The position numbers and the translations under genes were made by a program. The notes below the pieces were generated by a model that worked only from the letters and a program-made list of their open reading frames with translations, ran no database searches and was not told the origin of the DNA. A stretch of DNA of 64,000 nt, taken from NCBI GenBank assembly GCA_025464995.1, contig JAODMO010000007.1:24475-88474 (forward strand). Reading direction: 5' to 3'. This DNA is from Microbacteriaceae bacterium (lineage in GTDB: Bacteria; Actinomycetota; Actinomycetes; Actinomycetales; Microbacteriaceae). Position 1 is the first letter of the stretch; every line of letters starts with the position of its first letter. This document shows, in pieces, positions 42,686 to 52,500 of the stretch.

Positions 42686-43894
42686 TTACGGCATCACGCG
42701 GTCTTGCCAGACCTTGGGGAAGCCGGGCAGGTCTTCGCCACCAAAGGAGGAGTAGTGACCGTCGGGCATACCTTTGTTCTCGGCGAGCACCGTGTCGAGG
42801 TCGTCCTGGGCGACTGGAGTCTGGGGAAGCACCCAGTCCTCGGGTATCGGCTGGCCTTGGAACAGCATCGCGGTGGCCAGGAGGGCGGTTCGCCACTGGA
42901 AGGCCGAGTAGACCGGCGCGAAGCCCTTGAATCCCTTGTCCTTCCAGGCGTGGAGGTATGCAAGGTTGTCTTCACCGGTGACGATGGGGATGTCCGTGCC
43001 GGCGTCTTCGAACGACTCGACCGCCGGTACGGCTTGGTCACCGAGGTCCACCCACACTGCAGCGATGTCGCCCTTGGCGATCTCGTCTGTGATGGTGCTC
43101 TTGATTTTCGCCGGATCGGCTCCGGTGATGTAGTCGGTCACCTCGAGTCCGGCCTCATCGAAGATGTGCTGGGCCGCGGCCCATCGCTGCTCGAAGACAT
43201 CAACCCCTGGGGCCGTGCGCAGGGCGATGACGCGTGCACCCTTCTTCACGTTCTCCGCAATGAAGGTCGCCGAGTCGATGCCCCATGCCATGCCACCCAC
43301 GGAGTGAATGAAGCTGGTGACGCAGTCGGTACCTGCACCACGGTCGAAGATGATCACCGGCTTGCCCGTCGCGCACGCCCGCTCAACCGCGGGGGCGGTG
43401 GCCTCCGGCGAGTTCGGCGCAATGATGTACGCGTCGCAGTTGTTCTCGTTGATGAAGTAGTCGATGTCGGCCACCTGCGTGTCATCGCTGTCCTGGGCAT
43501 TCCGCGTCTCGAGTTCCGAGACGATGCCCTGAGACTTCAGCACCTCGAGCTGTTGGTTCATGCTGATCCAGCCGGTCTGGCGCCAGGTGTTGCTCAACGC
43601 GGCGTTCGAGAAGCAGACCTTCTTCGGCCCAGCCGCTGCGTATGGCGCCGCGTCGACCATGTCACCGGCAAGGTGCTGCAGGTACGGCTTGGTCGCATCG
43701 CCTTCAAACGAGGCGGTGCGCTGGCTCTCCTCCGTGTCGAACTGCTCCTGGTCGAACCAGGTGCTCGCTGTAGTCGCGGCCCCCGCCGAACCCGCCTTCG
43801 GGGCGGTGTTCGCCCCGGGGGCACAGCCTGCGAGGGCGACAATGACCGCCCCGGCGACCCCAAACATCATTGTTTTCGAGCCAAGTTGACGCAT
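42686..43894 (-). CDS. Ribose-type ABC importer substrate-binding lipoprotein
   Basis: A 402-residue type I periplasmic-binding protein. The signal ends at IVALAGCAPG, where the Cys would be lipidated. An N-terminal linker of about 60 residues (STWFDQEQFDTEESQ) precedes the core, longer than in RbsB. The core has KVCFSNAALSNTWRQTGWIS, DYFINENNCDAYIIAPNSPE and VIIFDRGAGTDCVTSFIHSV. The latter two contain cysteines placed like a disulfide pair. Ligand is unknown; the operon suggests a sugar, polyol or glycoside. Confidence 0.88.
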   Translation of the reverse strand: MRQLGSKTMMFGVAGAVIVALAGCAPGANTAPKAGSAGAATTASTWFDQEQFDTEESQRTASFEGDATKPYLQHLAGDMVDAAPYAAAGPKKVCFSNAALSNTWRQTGWISMNQQLEVLKSQGIVSELETRNAQDSDDTQVADIDYFINENNCDAYIIAPNSPEATAPAVERACATGKPVIIFDRGAGTDCVTSFIHSVGGMAWGIDSATFIAENVKKGARVIALRTAPGVDVFEQRWAAAQHIFDEAGLEVTDYITGADPAKIKSTITDEIAKGDIAAVWVDLGDQAVPAVESFEDAGTDIPIVTGEDNLAYLHAWKDKGFKGFAPVYSAFQWRTALLATAMLFQGQPIPEDWVLPQTPVAQDDLDTVLAENKGMPDGHYSSFGGEDLPGFPKVWQDRVMP

Positions 43895-43941
43895 GACTTT
43901 CCCTTTCTACTGTCCGGCCATTGCGGCCGGAATCCTGATGG

Positions 43942-45012
43942 TCACGGTGCGGTTTCTTCACCGGGCGACGGGGTCGGGGCCGCAGCCGTCTCGCCCGACC
44001 GTTCCTCGGCCCGCACCCGTCTCCAACGCAGCAGCGGTAAGCCGAGCGCAGCGAGGATGATTGCGCCCTGCACGGCCGGTCGCCACGTCGACGCGACGCC
44101 GACGAATCCGAGCAGGCTGAACAGGACTTCCAGGGCGAATGCCGCGGCGACCGCCGATAGCACTGCGCCGCGGCCGCCACCCAATGCGACGCCGCCCAGC
44201 ACGACTGCGGTGATGGCCGTGAATTCATATCCCTGCCCCACGACCGGGCTCACTCCCGCGTACCCCACGAGCAGGACCGCAGCGACGGTGGCGGCCGACG
44301 ACGAGAGGATGAAGGCCCGGGTGCGAAGCCATGCCACCGACGCGCCGCTGAGTTCGGTGGCCTCGGCATTGTCGCCGGCCGAGACAAGCATCCGTCCGAA
44401 GCCACGACGCATCAGCCAGGCGGCGGCCGTGACCAACAGAACGAGGACGACGACGGAGTAGGGCAGGAAGCCCACCACGGGGACCTGATCGATTCCGCCA
44501 CGGCCGATGGACCGGAATCCGTCCACCGGATTGCCACTGGGCGCACCGCCGGTGGCGAAGAAGGTCAGCCCGGAGATTACGAGTGCCGTGCCAAGCGTCG
44601 CGATGAAGCTCGGCACCCTCAGGATTGTCGTGATCACACCATTGACGAGGCCGACGACGATTCCGAACACGATCATCATCCCGAGCACAGGGGCGATCCG
44701 GCCCGGATCCTGCCCGATGAGGTTTCCGGCGAGCACCACCTGCGCTGCGATCACCGCACCCATCGAGAGGTCGAGTTCGCCCGAGACGACGACGAAGTAC
44801 TGGCCGAGGGCGACGAGCGCCATAGGGGCAATGCGTCCGACGAACCGCATCAACTGGTCTGGCTCGGACAGTGAAGGGTTGTAGACCATCAAAGCGACCA
44901 TCAGCGCGGCCAGCAGGAGATATATCGCCCCGCCGGGAGTGGCTAGCGCGCGTACGCTGCGCGTGCGGAGCCGGGTAGGCGTGCTCTGGTAGCGGATGGT
45001 GGGGGCGGTCAT
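43942..45012 (-). CDS. Ribose/xylose-type ABC importer permease 1
   Basis: A 356-residue integral membrane protein of the RbsC/XylH family, about eight to ten helices. VALGQYFVVVSGELDLSMGA is the family signature, and TALVISGLTFFATGGAPSGN and AITAVVLGGVALGGGRGAVL are conserved. The C-terminus has a charged Pro/Glu-rich tail. The ATG at 45012 overlaps the second permease's stop by 4 nt. It pairs with that permease to form a heterodimeric pore, which is less common than one duplicated permease. Confidence 0.9.
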   Translation of the reverse strand: MTAPTIRYQSTPTRLRTRSVRALATPGGAIYLLLAALMVALMVYNPSLSEPDQLMRFVGRIAPMALVALGQYFVVVSGELDLSMGAVIAAQVVLAGNLIGQDPGRIAPVLGMMIVFGIVVGLVNGVITTILRVPSFIATLGTALVISGLTFFATGGAPSGNPVDGFRSIGRGGIDQVPVVGFLPYSVVVLVLLVTAAAWLMRRGFGRMLVSAGDNAEATELSGASVAWLRTRAFILSSSAATVAAVLLVGYAGVSPVVGQGYEFTAITAVVLGGVALGGGRGAVLSAVAAAFALEVLFSLLGFVGVASTWRPAVQGAIILAALGLPLLRWRRVRAEERSGETAAAPTPSPGEETAP

Positions 45013-46049
45013 CGCGGGCCACCTTCCGCGTGAGACATGCTGCGAACTGGCGCAGCCGAGAATCGGGATGTGGTGCGCGGGATGGACGACCGGGCGTAGA
45101 CGGCGACCGCCCCGATGATGATCACGCCGCGGACCACGTCCTTCAGGTAGGGGTTCAACTGGACGATCCCCATCACGCTGTCGAGGCTCGCGAAGATCAG
45201 GATGCCGCCGAGGGACCCCCATACCGAGCCACGGCCACCGGCGAGAACGGCGCCGCCGAGGACCACGGCGGCGATCGAGAGGAGGTCGTATCCCCCTTGG
45301 TCCCCGACGCTCGGGCTTCCCACTCCGAGTCGGGCAACGATCACAAGACCGGCAATGCCGGAGAAGAGGCCGGATACGGCGTGAGCGGTGATCACGGGAA
45401 CCGAATTGTGCACCCCCGACATACGGGCGACGGCCGGGTCGCCTCCGACCGCGTAGATGTGGAGTCCGATCCGACTCTTGGTGAGGAAGATGACGATCGC
45501 CAGGAGGCAGGCGAACATGATCAGGGTAGTGACCGGGACGAAGCCCCAGTGCGCAGAACCGATGGCAGCGAGTTCGGGAGACGCCTTTCCTGTGCTGCCC
45601 TGATAGTTGGTGAAAAGGTATCCCGAGACGATCAGGCCGACGCCCAGGGTGGCGATGAAGCCGTTGATCTTGACCACACCGACGAGAACGCCATTGAGAA
45701 GTCCGACTGCGGTTGTGACGCTGAGTGCAGTTGCGATGCCCGCGGGGAGGTTGGCGGATTGCCCAGCCATGGTACCGGCGGCGAGGACGCTGGAAAGGCT
45801 CACGAGAAACGGCACTGAGAGGTCGAGACTTCCGACCAGAATGGCCAGCGTCTGTCCAATCGTGACGAATCCGAGCACCGTCGTACTGGTCAGGAGAACC
45901 GTCAGGTTCCCTGCGGTGAAGAAGGAGCGACCAGCGATCGCTGCGACGATCGCAGAGACGAGAAGCACAGCGACGAAGACAAAATAGACCGTTGCAGTAG
46001 TCGATGACAATGCCCTATGGATTGTCGAGCGTGGAGAAATGGCGCTCAC
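45009..46049 (-). CDS. Ribose/xylose-type ABC importer permease 2
   Basis: A 346-residue RbsC-family membrane protein. TIGQTLAILVGSLDLSVPFL is the signature; VKINGFIATLGVGLIVSGYL and IAAVVLGGAVLAGGRGSVWG are the conserved helix segments. The GTG at 46049 overlaps the ATPase stop (GTGA), and the stop overlaps the other permease. These overlaps make ATPase, two permeases and binding protein a single unit. Confidence 0.9.
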   Translation of the reverse strand: MSAISPRSTIHRALSSTTATVYFVFVAVLLVSAIVAAIAGRSFFTAGNLTVLLTSTTVLGFVTIGQTLAILVGSLDLSVPFLVSLSSVLAAGTMAGQSANLPAGIATALSVTTAVGLLNGVLVGVVKINGFIATLGVGLIVSGYLFTNYQGSTGKASPELAAIGSAHWGFVPVTTLIMFACLLAIVIFLTKSRIGLHIYAVGGDPAVARMSGVHNSVPVITAHAVSGLFSGIAGLVIVARLGVGSPSVGDQGGYDLLSIAAVVLGGAVLAGGRGSVWGSLGGILIFASLDSVMGIVQLNPYLKDVVRGVIIIGAVAVYARSSIPRTTSRFSAAPVRSMSHAEGGPR

Positions 46050-47536
46050 GCGACGGTCTCACTTTCTCTCATGCCGGAAGCGGCTCGCAGGATGGTTTCC
46101 TCACTGGACCCTGCGGGCAGGTCAGCGGCGAGGCGACCGTCGTGCATGACTAGGATGCGATCGGCCATGCCGATCAGTTCGGGTAGCTCGCTCGAGACCA
46201 TGAGGATGGCGTGCCCGGCCGCGGCGAGCTGGCGAATGATGTTGTAGAGCGCATGGCGAGCTCCCACATCTATGCCCCTGGTGGGTTCGTCAAGGAGGAT
46301 GACCTGGGGGGAGACGAGGAGCCACTTCGCCAGAACCACCTTCTGCTGATTGCCACCGGACAGGAACTTGACCTCTTGGTCTGGGCCGCGCGCCGAGAGC
46401 TCGAGATCGAGGAAGATCTCGGTCGCCCGCCGCCTGGCGGTGGCCGCCCGACCAGGTCTGACAGCGCGCACGACTGCCAACGCGTTGTCCATGACAGACT
46501 GGTTGAGAGCAAGACCGGTGGCCTTCCGATCTTCGGTGATGTGGGCAACCCCGAGGGAGATCGCCTGCTTGGGGTGCCGCAGCCGGACGGTCACCCCATT
46601 GAGCGCGACGGAGCCCCGGCTGAACGGCACGGCACCGGAGATTCCTTGGAGCACCTCGGTGCGTCCCGAGCCCTGCAAACCTGCCATCCCCACGATTTCG
46701 CCTCGGTGAAGCGCCAGCGTCACGTCGTCGACCGAGCCGTTCCCGGCTGCGCTGAGGGAGAGCGCGACCTCACCCGTCGTCGTCTCGGGGAGTCGCTGAG
46801 GAAACATCGCCGAAAGCGACCGGCCCACCATCAGCCGCACGAGGTCGTGCTCGGTGAACTCACTCGTCGGACGGGTGGCGACGAGTTCGCCATCTTTCAG
46901 CACAGTGATCCTGTCGCAGAGGTCGAAAATCTCGCGCATCCGGTGCGAGACGTAGAGAATCGACACGCCGCGAGCGGTCAGGCGCGAGATGATGCCGTAC
47001 AACAGCTCCACCTCATGGTCGGCGAGCGCCGCCGTCGGCTCGTCCATGGAGATGATCTGGGCGTCGTAGCTGAGCGCCTTGGCGATCTCCACGATCTGCT
47101 GTTGAGCGACGGAGAGTTCCTGAACGCGCGCCGTCGGACTGATCGATTCGACGCCGAGAGTGCTGAGGAGCTCCTGGGTGCGAGTGGTCATCTCGTGACG
47201 GGAGACGAGGCCGCGGGCCCGCGGCTCGCGTCCGAGGAGGATATTCTCGGCGACCGTGCGCTCGGCGATGAGGTTGAACTCCTGGAATACCGTCGAGATG
47301 CCTGCGGCGTAGGCCTGAACCGGATGCGTGAAGTCGACATCTGCGCCGGCGAGGCGGATCGTCCCGGTGTCCCGCGTATACACGCCTGCGAGGATCTTCA
47401 TCAGCGTCGATTTGCCCGCGCCATTCTCGCCGACCAGGCCGTGCACTTCTCCGGAACGGATCTCCAGGTCCACATTGTTGAGCGCGGGGTAGCCGAAGAA
47501 CGACTTACTCAACCCGCGAACTTCGAGTACTGACAC
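46046..47536 (-). CDS. Sugar ABC importer ATP-binding protein (RbsA/XylG-type, tandem domains)
   Basis: A 496-residue cytoplasmic ATPase with two ABC modules, the RbsA arrangement. Module 1: Walker A VGENGAGKSTLMKILAG, signature LSVAQQQIVEIAKALS, Walker B IISMDEPTAAL. Module 2 starts near residue 245; its Walker A is degenerate (GLQGSGRTEVLQGI), with signature LSGGNQQKVVLAKWLL and Walker B VILLDEPTRGIDVG. The GTG at 47536 is the first gene of the minus-strand operon, divergent from the GntR gene. Confidence 0.92.
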   Translation of the reverse strand: MSVLEVRGLSKSFFGYPALNNVDLEIRSGEVHGLVGENGAGKSTLMKILAGVYTRDTGTIRLAGADVDFTHPVQAYAAGISTVFQEFNLIAERTVAENILLGREPRARGLVSRHEMTTRTQELLSTLGVESISPTARVQELSVAQQQIVEIAKALSYDAQIISMDEPTAALADHEVELLYGIISRLTARGVSILYVSHRMREIFDLCDRITVLKDGELVATRPTSEFTEHDLVRLMVGRSLSAMFPQRLPETTTGEVALSLSAAGNGSVDDVTLALHRGEIVGMAGLQGSGRTEVLQGISGAVPFSRGSVALNGVTVRLRHPKQAISLGVAHITEDRKATGLALNQSVMDNALAVVRAVRPGRAATARRRATEIFLDLELSARGPDQEVKFLSGGNQQKVVLAKWLLVSPQVILLDEPTRGIDVGARHALYNIIRQLAAAGHAILMVSSELPELIGMADRILVMHDGRLAADLPAGSSEETILRAASGMRESETVA

Positions 47537-47653
47537 GCGATCCCAATCTCACTTCGTCGTGAATTCCTGCTGCGCTGCTCGGGAGGACCTAGGCGACCCG
47601 CGCCCTCTGCTTCGTTCCGCCGACACTACTGGGATATGTACAGTGTGGCAAGT

Positions 47654-47665
47654 ATTATCGATAAT
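47654..47665. promoter_or_regulatory. Perfect 12-bp palindrome, candidate GntR operator
   Basis: ATTATCGATAAT in the 240-bp gap between the ABC operon and the GntR gene. It is AT-rich compared with its surroundings and placed where an autoregulated FCD-type GntR would bind. No experimental basis; inference from position. Confidence 0.45.
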
Positions 47666-47776
47666 GCAGCGCTGTCGACCCGGTGGAACGCACGCTAGCA
47701 TCTTGAAGACAACGAGGGGGTTCCGTGTGAATGACGGAGCAAGACGCATCGCGCTCGATTACAGGGGGATCTGAGG

Positions 47777-48442
47777 ATGGCTAAGCCCACTTCCCGCTTG
47801 CCCCGTGTCACCCTCGCCGACCAGGTGCGGGACTACATAGTGCTCGAGATTGCGCAGGGCCGGATGGCGCCGGGAACTCCGCTTCGCGAGCTCGACATCG
47901 CTGAGCTCCTCGGAACCAGCCAGACGCCGGTCCGCGAGGCCTTCCGGGAACTCGCGGCGCTTGGCCTGCTCGAATCTCGGATTCACGTGGGAACTCGGGT
48001 TCGAGACGTCGCTGAACAAGACCTTGTCGACGCCGTCCCGGTGCGCTCCGCGCTAGAAGGCGTTGCGGGGCGACTCGCCGCTCCCCTGCTTCACGGACAG
48101 GCAGGAGAAGTGCGGGCAGCGTTCGACGCCATGCTGGCTATCGCCGGTACTGGTGATCGGCTGGCGTACGCCAATTCCAGCACCCAGTTCCATCGGTCCA
48201 TCATCCGCGCCGCCCAGAACGAGTCGCTTCTCCGCGCTTGGAACGCCCTCGGGATCGAGGTGATGACGATCATGTCGATGGCATCGAGCGACATCCCCCT
48301 CGCCGAAGCTGCACAGTCGCACCGGGTGATCCTCGAGGCGCTCGTGTCCGGGGATGCCGTTCTCTCTGAACGTGCGCTGAGCCAGCACGTCTCCGGCTAC
48401 CTTCCCGGCCGAGCAGACTCCGCTCGCGTTCCGGGAGTGTGA
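47777..48442 (+). CDS. GntR-family regulator, FCD class, of the ABC-GMC operon
   Basis: A 221-residue regulator. The N-terminal winged helix has LADQVRDYIVLEIAQGRMAP, PGTPLRELDIAELLGTSQTP and VREAFRELAALGLL. The C-terminal FCD domain (about 85-215) has three likely metal-binding His residues in STQFHRSIIRAA, SHRVILEALV and LSQHVSGYLP. It is divergent from the importer ATPase gene, so it probably represses that operon until its ligand binds. GGGGGAT lies upstream of the ATG. Confidence 0.9.
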   Translation: MAKPTSRLPRVTLADQVRDYIVLEIAQGRMAPGTPLRELDIAELLGTSQTPVREAFRELAALGLLESRIHVGTRVRDVAEQDLVDAVPVRSALEGVAGRLAAPLLHGQAGEVRAAFDAMLAIAGTGDRLAYANSSTQFHRSIIRAAQNESLLRAWNALGIEVMTIMSMASSDIPLAEAAQSHRVILEALVSGDAVLSERALSQHVSGYLPGRADSARVPGV

Positions 48443-48829
48443 CGGGCTACTCCTCGCGCTGTGCGGTCCGACAATGGTCGTTCCGGACGGCCCGGTTGTT
48501 CTAGGCGTCGCACCACTGCCTGCTCGAGACCCACGGCGCGCCTCCACCGCGCGGCTCTTGCGCGGCGATGCGCCGGTCGGGCACGGCTCAAAGGGAGGGG
48601 CGTCATCGGCGTGTCTGCTCCCGGCTCGGGAATGAAGACGAGTCCGCTGGTGGATGGGGCCAGCGACCATCATGGAGTCGGACCAGGCCCGGTTGATCGC
48701 CCCGGGTTTCGAGCCGGAGTACTTGAAATACAACGAATCGACTGCTCGATCGAAGTAGACGACCCGAGCGACCACGCGACCACGTCGGGGGACGCCGGCA
48801 TCCTCGGAGGCGGGGAGATCGTGCCCCGG
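48443..48829. other. Intergenic region, no gene supported
   Basis: Neither strand shows a convincing gene. A minus-strand frame near 48600-48775 has a protein-like stretch (YFDRAVDSLYFKYSGSKPGA) but no plausible end or family, and may be chance or residue of older coding sequence. Confidence 0.3.
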
Positions 48830-48994
48830 CTAGACCTGCCGCTCCTGATGCGACAAAGCAACAGAAACATAGCGCGACAGGCGGACGACCCCGCACGACG
48901 CACAGAACCGATACGGGCGTTGTACCGTGCCGGCGACCTCGAACGGCGTCAGACACTCGTCGCATCGCGGCGAAGCAACGTCGTCATCATTCAT
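48830..48994 (-). CDS. Possible zinc-ribbon microprotein, 54 residues
   Basis: Minus strand, ATG at 48994 to TAG at 48830. The protein has two CxxC knuckles: CDECLTPFEV (Cys 11 and 14) and RFCASCGVVRLS (Cys 31 and 34), spaced as in a zinc ribbon, and ends in ALSHQERQV. No Shine-Dalgarno of note is visible, and a plus-strand frame spans the same DNA, so it needs comparison with relatives. No family is recognised. It is isolated between the GntR gene and the surface protein gene. Confidence 0.45.
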   Translation of the reverse strand: MNDDDVASPRCDECLTPFEVAGTVQRPYRFCASCGVVRLSRYVSVALSHQERQV

Positions 48995-49524
48995 CCCGCC
49001 ACGGCACGCCGGCCACTGATCAGCAATCAGATGCGCGCAGCGACGTGTGCGCGCATCTTGAGCAACTCTCTCTGGCGTCCAGACCTCGATGGAGCACCAT
49101 GATTGAGAATCACGCCGCGCATTTCACGCATGTGAGGCAGAACACTCCGGCCTATGGAGTTGGACGGCACAGGATAGTCAGACGGTCTCAACGGCCGGTC
49201 GGAGATGAGGACGCATACCGCCACCAATGGGGCCGCTAGAACGGTCAACATCAACGTGACCACGTCGACGAACCAGTCCCTGCCACTACCGACCCGCCTT
49301 CCGAACAGCGTGATCAACGGATCGTTGATGACGAGCTCAGGGGCCCATGCTCAAGAGGATCCAAGCGCTCTGACAAGAGTCCCCAGTTCTGGGGTCTTGC
49401 TCAACTATGGGTACCACAGCAGTATCGACGTGGTCCTTCGTGTGCGTTCAGGCTCCTACGCCCGCTGTTACAACCGCCGAGGATAGCCGAGCTGCTCAGC
49501 CGCTGACCTAAGGACCCGTTTCAC
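48995..49524. other. Intergenic region upstream of the surface protein gene
   Basis: No firmly supported gene. A weak minus-strand frame (49027-49317, TTG start) could encode a 96-residue protein with one membrane-like segment (FVDVVTLMLTVLAAPLVAVC) but has no ribosome binding site. The only other structure is the palindrome at 49374-49399. Confidence 0.3.
49374..49399. repeat. Near-perfect palindrome upstream of the surface protein gene
   Basis: CAAGAGTCCCCAG and CTGGGGTCTTG are inverted around TT, about 125 nt before the start of the surface protein. One base is unpaired. No T run follows. It could be an operator or an mRNA 5' hairpin. Confidence 0.45.
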
Positions 49525-52500
49525 GTGCCTACCCGCCTCCCTCGCCCGCCCACCAAGCGACTCCGCGTCGCCGCGATCCTGGGGACCGTGTTGCTTGCCG
49601 GGCTCACCGTCGGACAAGGCATCAATCCTCCAGCCGCTCAGGCCGCGGGCGCTCTCGCGTGCGACCAGAACACGCTGTTCGGAATCAGCTCGACTGGTCA
49701 GCTGGCGTCGATCGACGCGACTACGGGAAAAGTGACGAACGTCGCGTCCATCTCACCTGGAAACAACGGTTTGGGGGTGGCACGAAACGGTGTGGCCGCT
49801 TACGCCTTCGACAACGGCGCCAACTCCATAACCGGGTATGACGCGTTGACGGCCGCCATCTCAACCACAAACACCGTCGACCCCAGCGGCAACCAGACCG
49901 TCCTCCGCGGCGCGATCAACCCGGCAACCGGTCTCTACTACTACGCCGGAGGCGGCGCGACAGCCTACATGGGAGCGTTTGACCCGGTCGGGCCCACAAA
50001 GATCGGTCACGTCGGCAACATCACGAACCTCGCCTCTGGCAACGGAGACTTCGCCTTCAGCAGCCGAGGACTCCTGTTCGTTGTCGGCGCCAACGAAATT
50101 CGCAGGGTCGATAACACCACAGTCCCCACCACAGCGGGAAGCCAAACGTTGGCCACCTCCCTCGTGGCCACCCTGCCTACCGGAACGGACAGCCCGGGCA
50201 TAGCCTTCTCCGCCGACGGCTACCTCTTTGTCGCCAACGGCTCAAACGTCCTGAAGCTCGACCCCGCATCCGGCGCGGTGCTCGCAACCGTCGCCCTCTC
50301 CGGCGGGTTCTCCGCCTCCGACTTGGGATCCTGCAACTACGCCAACACCCTCTCGGCCCAGACCAACGTGCCGACCCGTTGGCAGTCTGGCGACCAGTTC
50401 GCCCTCGCCGTCACCGGCGGCGGGATCACCTCGGGTAACACTGCATCAACCTCCGGCAGCACCTCCGGCCTGCAGCCTCAAATGGCAGGTGCCGCCCTGA
50501 CCGTCCCGACGAAGAGGTACACCGCGACCCAGACTGCAGCGGGAACAACAGACCTCGACAATTACAGCACCACCTATGCGTGCACAAACGTCAACAACAG
50601 CGACACTGTCGCGTCGGGCTCGGGCAACACCGCGTCATTCACCTTCCCCGCCGCAACGTCAGCAGACGGTACAGACGTGGTCTGCACATTCAGCAACGCC
50701 GCGATAATCGTTCCGACCGCAGCCGTGAACGACACCGCGACCACCTCCCCCGGGAGCACTGTCACCAAGAACGCGACTGACGGAGTGCTTTCCAACGACA
50801 CCGGCACCGGGCTCACTGTCACGGCGAACACACAACCCTCGCACGGCACCGTCACCATGAACCCGAACGGGTCGTACGTGTACACGCCGGCTGCCGGGTT
50901 CTCCGGCACCGACACCTTCACCTACACGGTCACAGCATCCTCGAACGCCTCCTCCACAGCCACAGTCGCCATCACAGTCATGCCCGGGGCCGTGAACGAC
51001 ATCGCCACCACGACGGCGAACACGCCGCTAGCGGTCACCGCACCCGGCACGCTCGCTAACGACTCGGGCACCGGCCTGACCGTCACCGGTCACACCAACC
51101 CCACCCATGGTGGCCTGGTCATCAATGCGGACGGCTCCTACATTTACACGCCCACGAACGGGTTCTCTGGAACAGACACGTTCACCTACACGACCACCGA
51201 CTCCTCGGGAAACACTGCAACAGGCACGGTGACCCTCCGGATCACCCCGGTGGCTGTCAACAACACGGGCACGACCCCCGCGAACACGCCGCTGACCGTT
51301 GCAACTCCTGGTGTCATCGGCAACGACGTCGGCACCGGCCTCACCATCACGGCCCACACCAACCCCGACCACGGAACGGTGGCCGTCAACGCCAACGGCT
51401 CCTACACCTACACCCCCACCACCGGATACTCCGGACCAGACTCCTTCGACTACACCACCACCGACAACGCCGGCTCCCCGGCAACAGCGAGAGTCACCAT
51501 CACGGTCACACCGGTCGCCTCGGACGACATCGAGAACACCCCCGCCGGGGTTGCTGTAACTGTTGCAGCACCGGGCCTCCTGGTGAACGACATCGGAACC
51601 GGAATCACGGTAACTGGCAACACCCGCCCCGCAAACGGGATTGTGCTTGTCAACGCCAACGGCTCGTACACCTACACCCCGGCCCCGGGGTACTCGGGCG
51701 TCGACGCATTCGACTACACGATCACCGACAGCCACAACACCTCATCAACCGCCACCGTGACGGTCACGGTTGGAGCTGTCGCCGCAAATGACGCCGCCAG
51801 CACCGCTGCAGGCACAGACGTCAGAAGGACCGCAGCCAACGGCGTGCTGTCGAACGACACGGGCACCGGCCTCGCCGTCACCGCTCACACGGCCCCGTCA
51901 ACCGGGACCGTAACCGTCAAATCGGACGGGTCATACGAGTACACGCCGGCCCTCGGATTCTCAGGCACCGACACGTTCACCTACACAACCACCGACTCGA
52001 CGGGGGACCAGGCCGCAGGCACGGTGACTATCACGGTGAACCCGAGGGCTCTGAATGACATCGCCATCACCTCCTCGAGCACTCCGTTGAGGGTCACCGC
52101 TCCGGGCGTGCTCGGCAACGACGTCGGTAGCGGATTGACCGTCACGGAGAACACAGCCCCCGAGCATGGAACCGCCGCCATCCACGCGAACGGCTCCTAC
52201 ATCTACACGCCCACCCCCGGGTACTCCGGGCCAGATTCCCTCACCTACAGAGTGACCGACTCCACGGGCAATTCCTCGACAGCAACGGTCGAATTGACCG
52301 TCAACCCGATCGCCGTCAACAACATGGTGAACACAACCTCCGGCGCTGCGGTGACCGTGAAGGTACCCGGTGTGCTGGCCAACGACCTTGGCGCTGGCCT
52401 TGCCGTCACGAGCCACACCAACCCGAGCCACGGTAGCGTCACCATCGATCAGGACGGATCGTTCACCTACACTCCCATGCCCGGCTACTCCGGCGCTGAC

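Noticed and set aside
49027..49317. Small membrane protein gene on the minus strand
   Set aside because: TTG start, no ribosome binding site or promoter, and no recognisable family; kept only as a remark on the gap.
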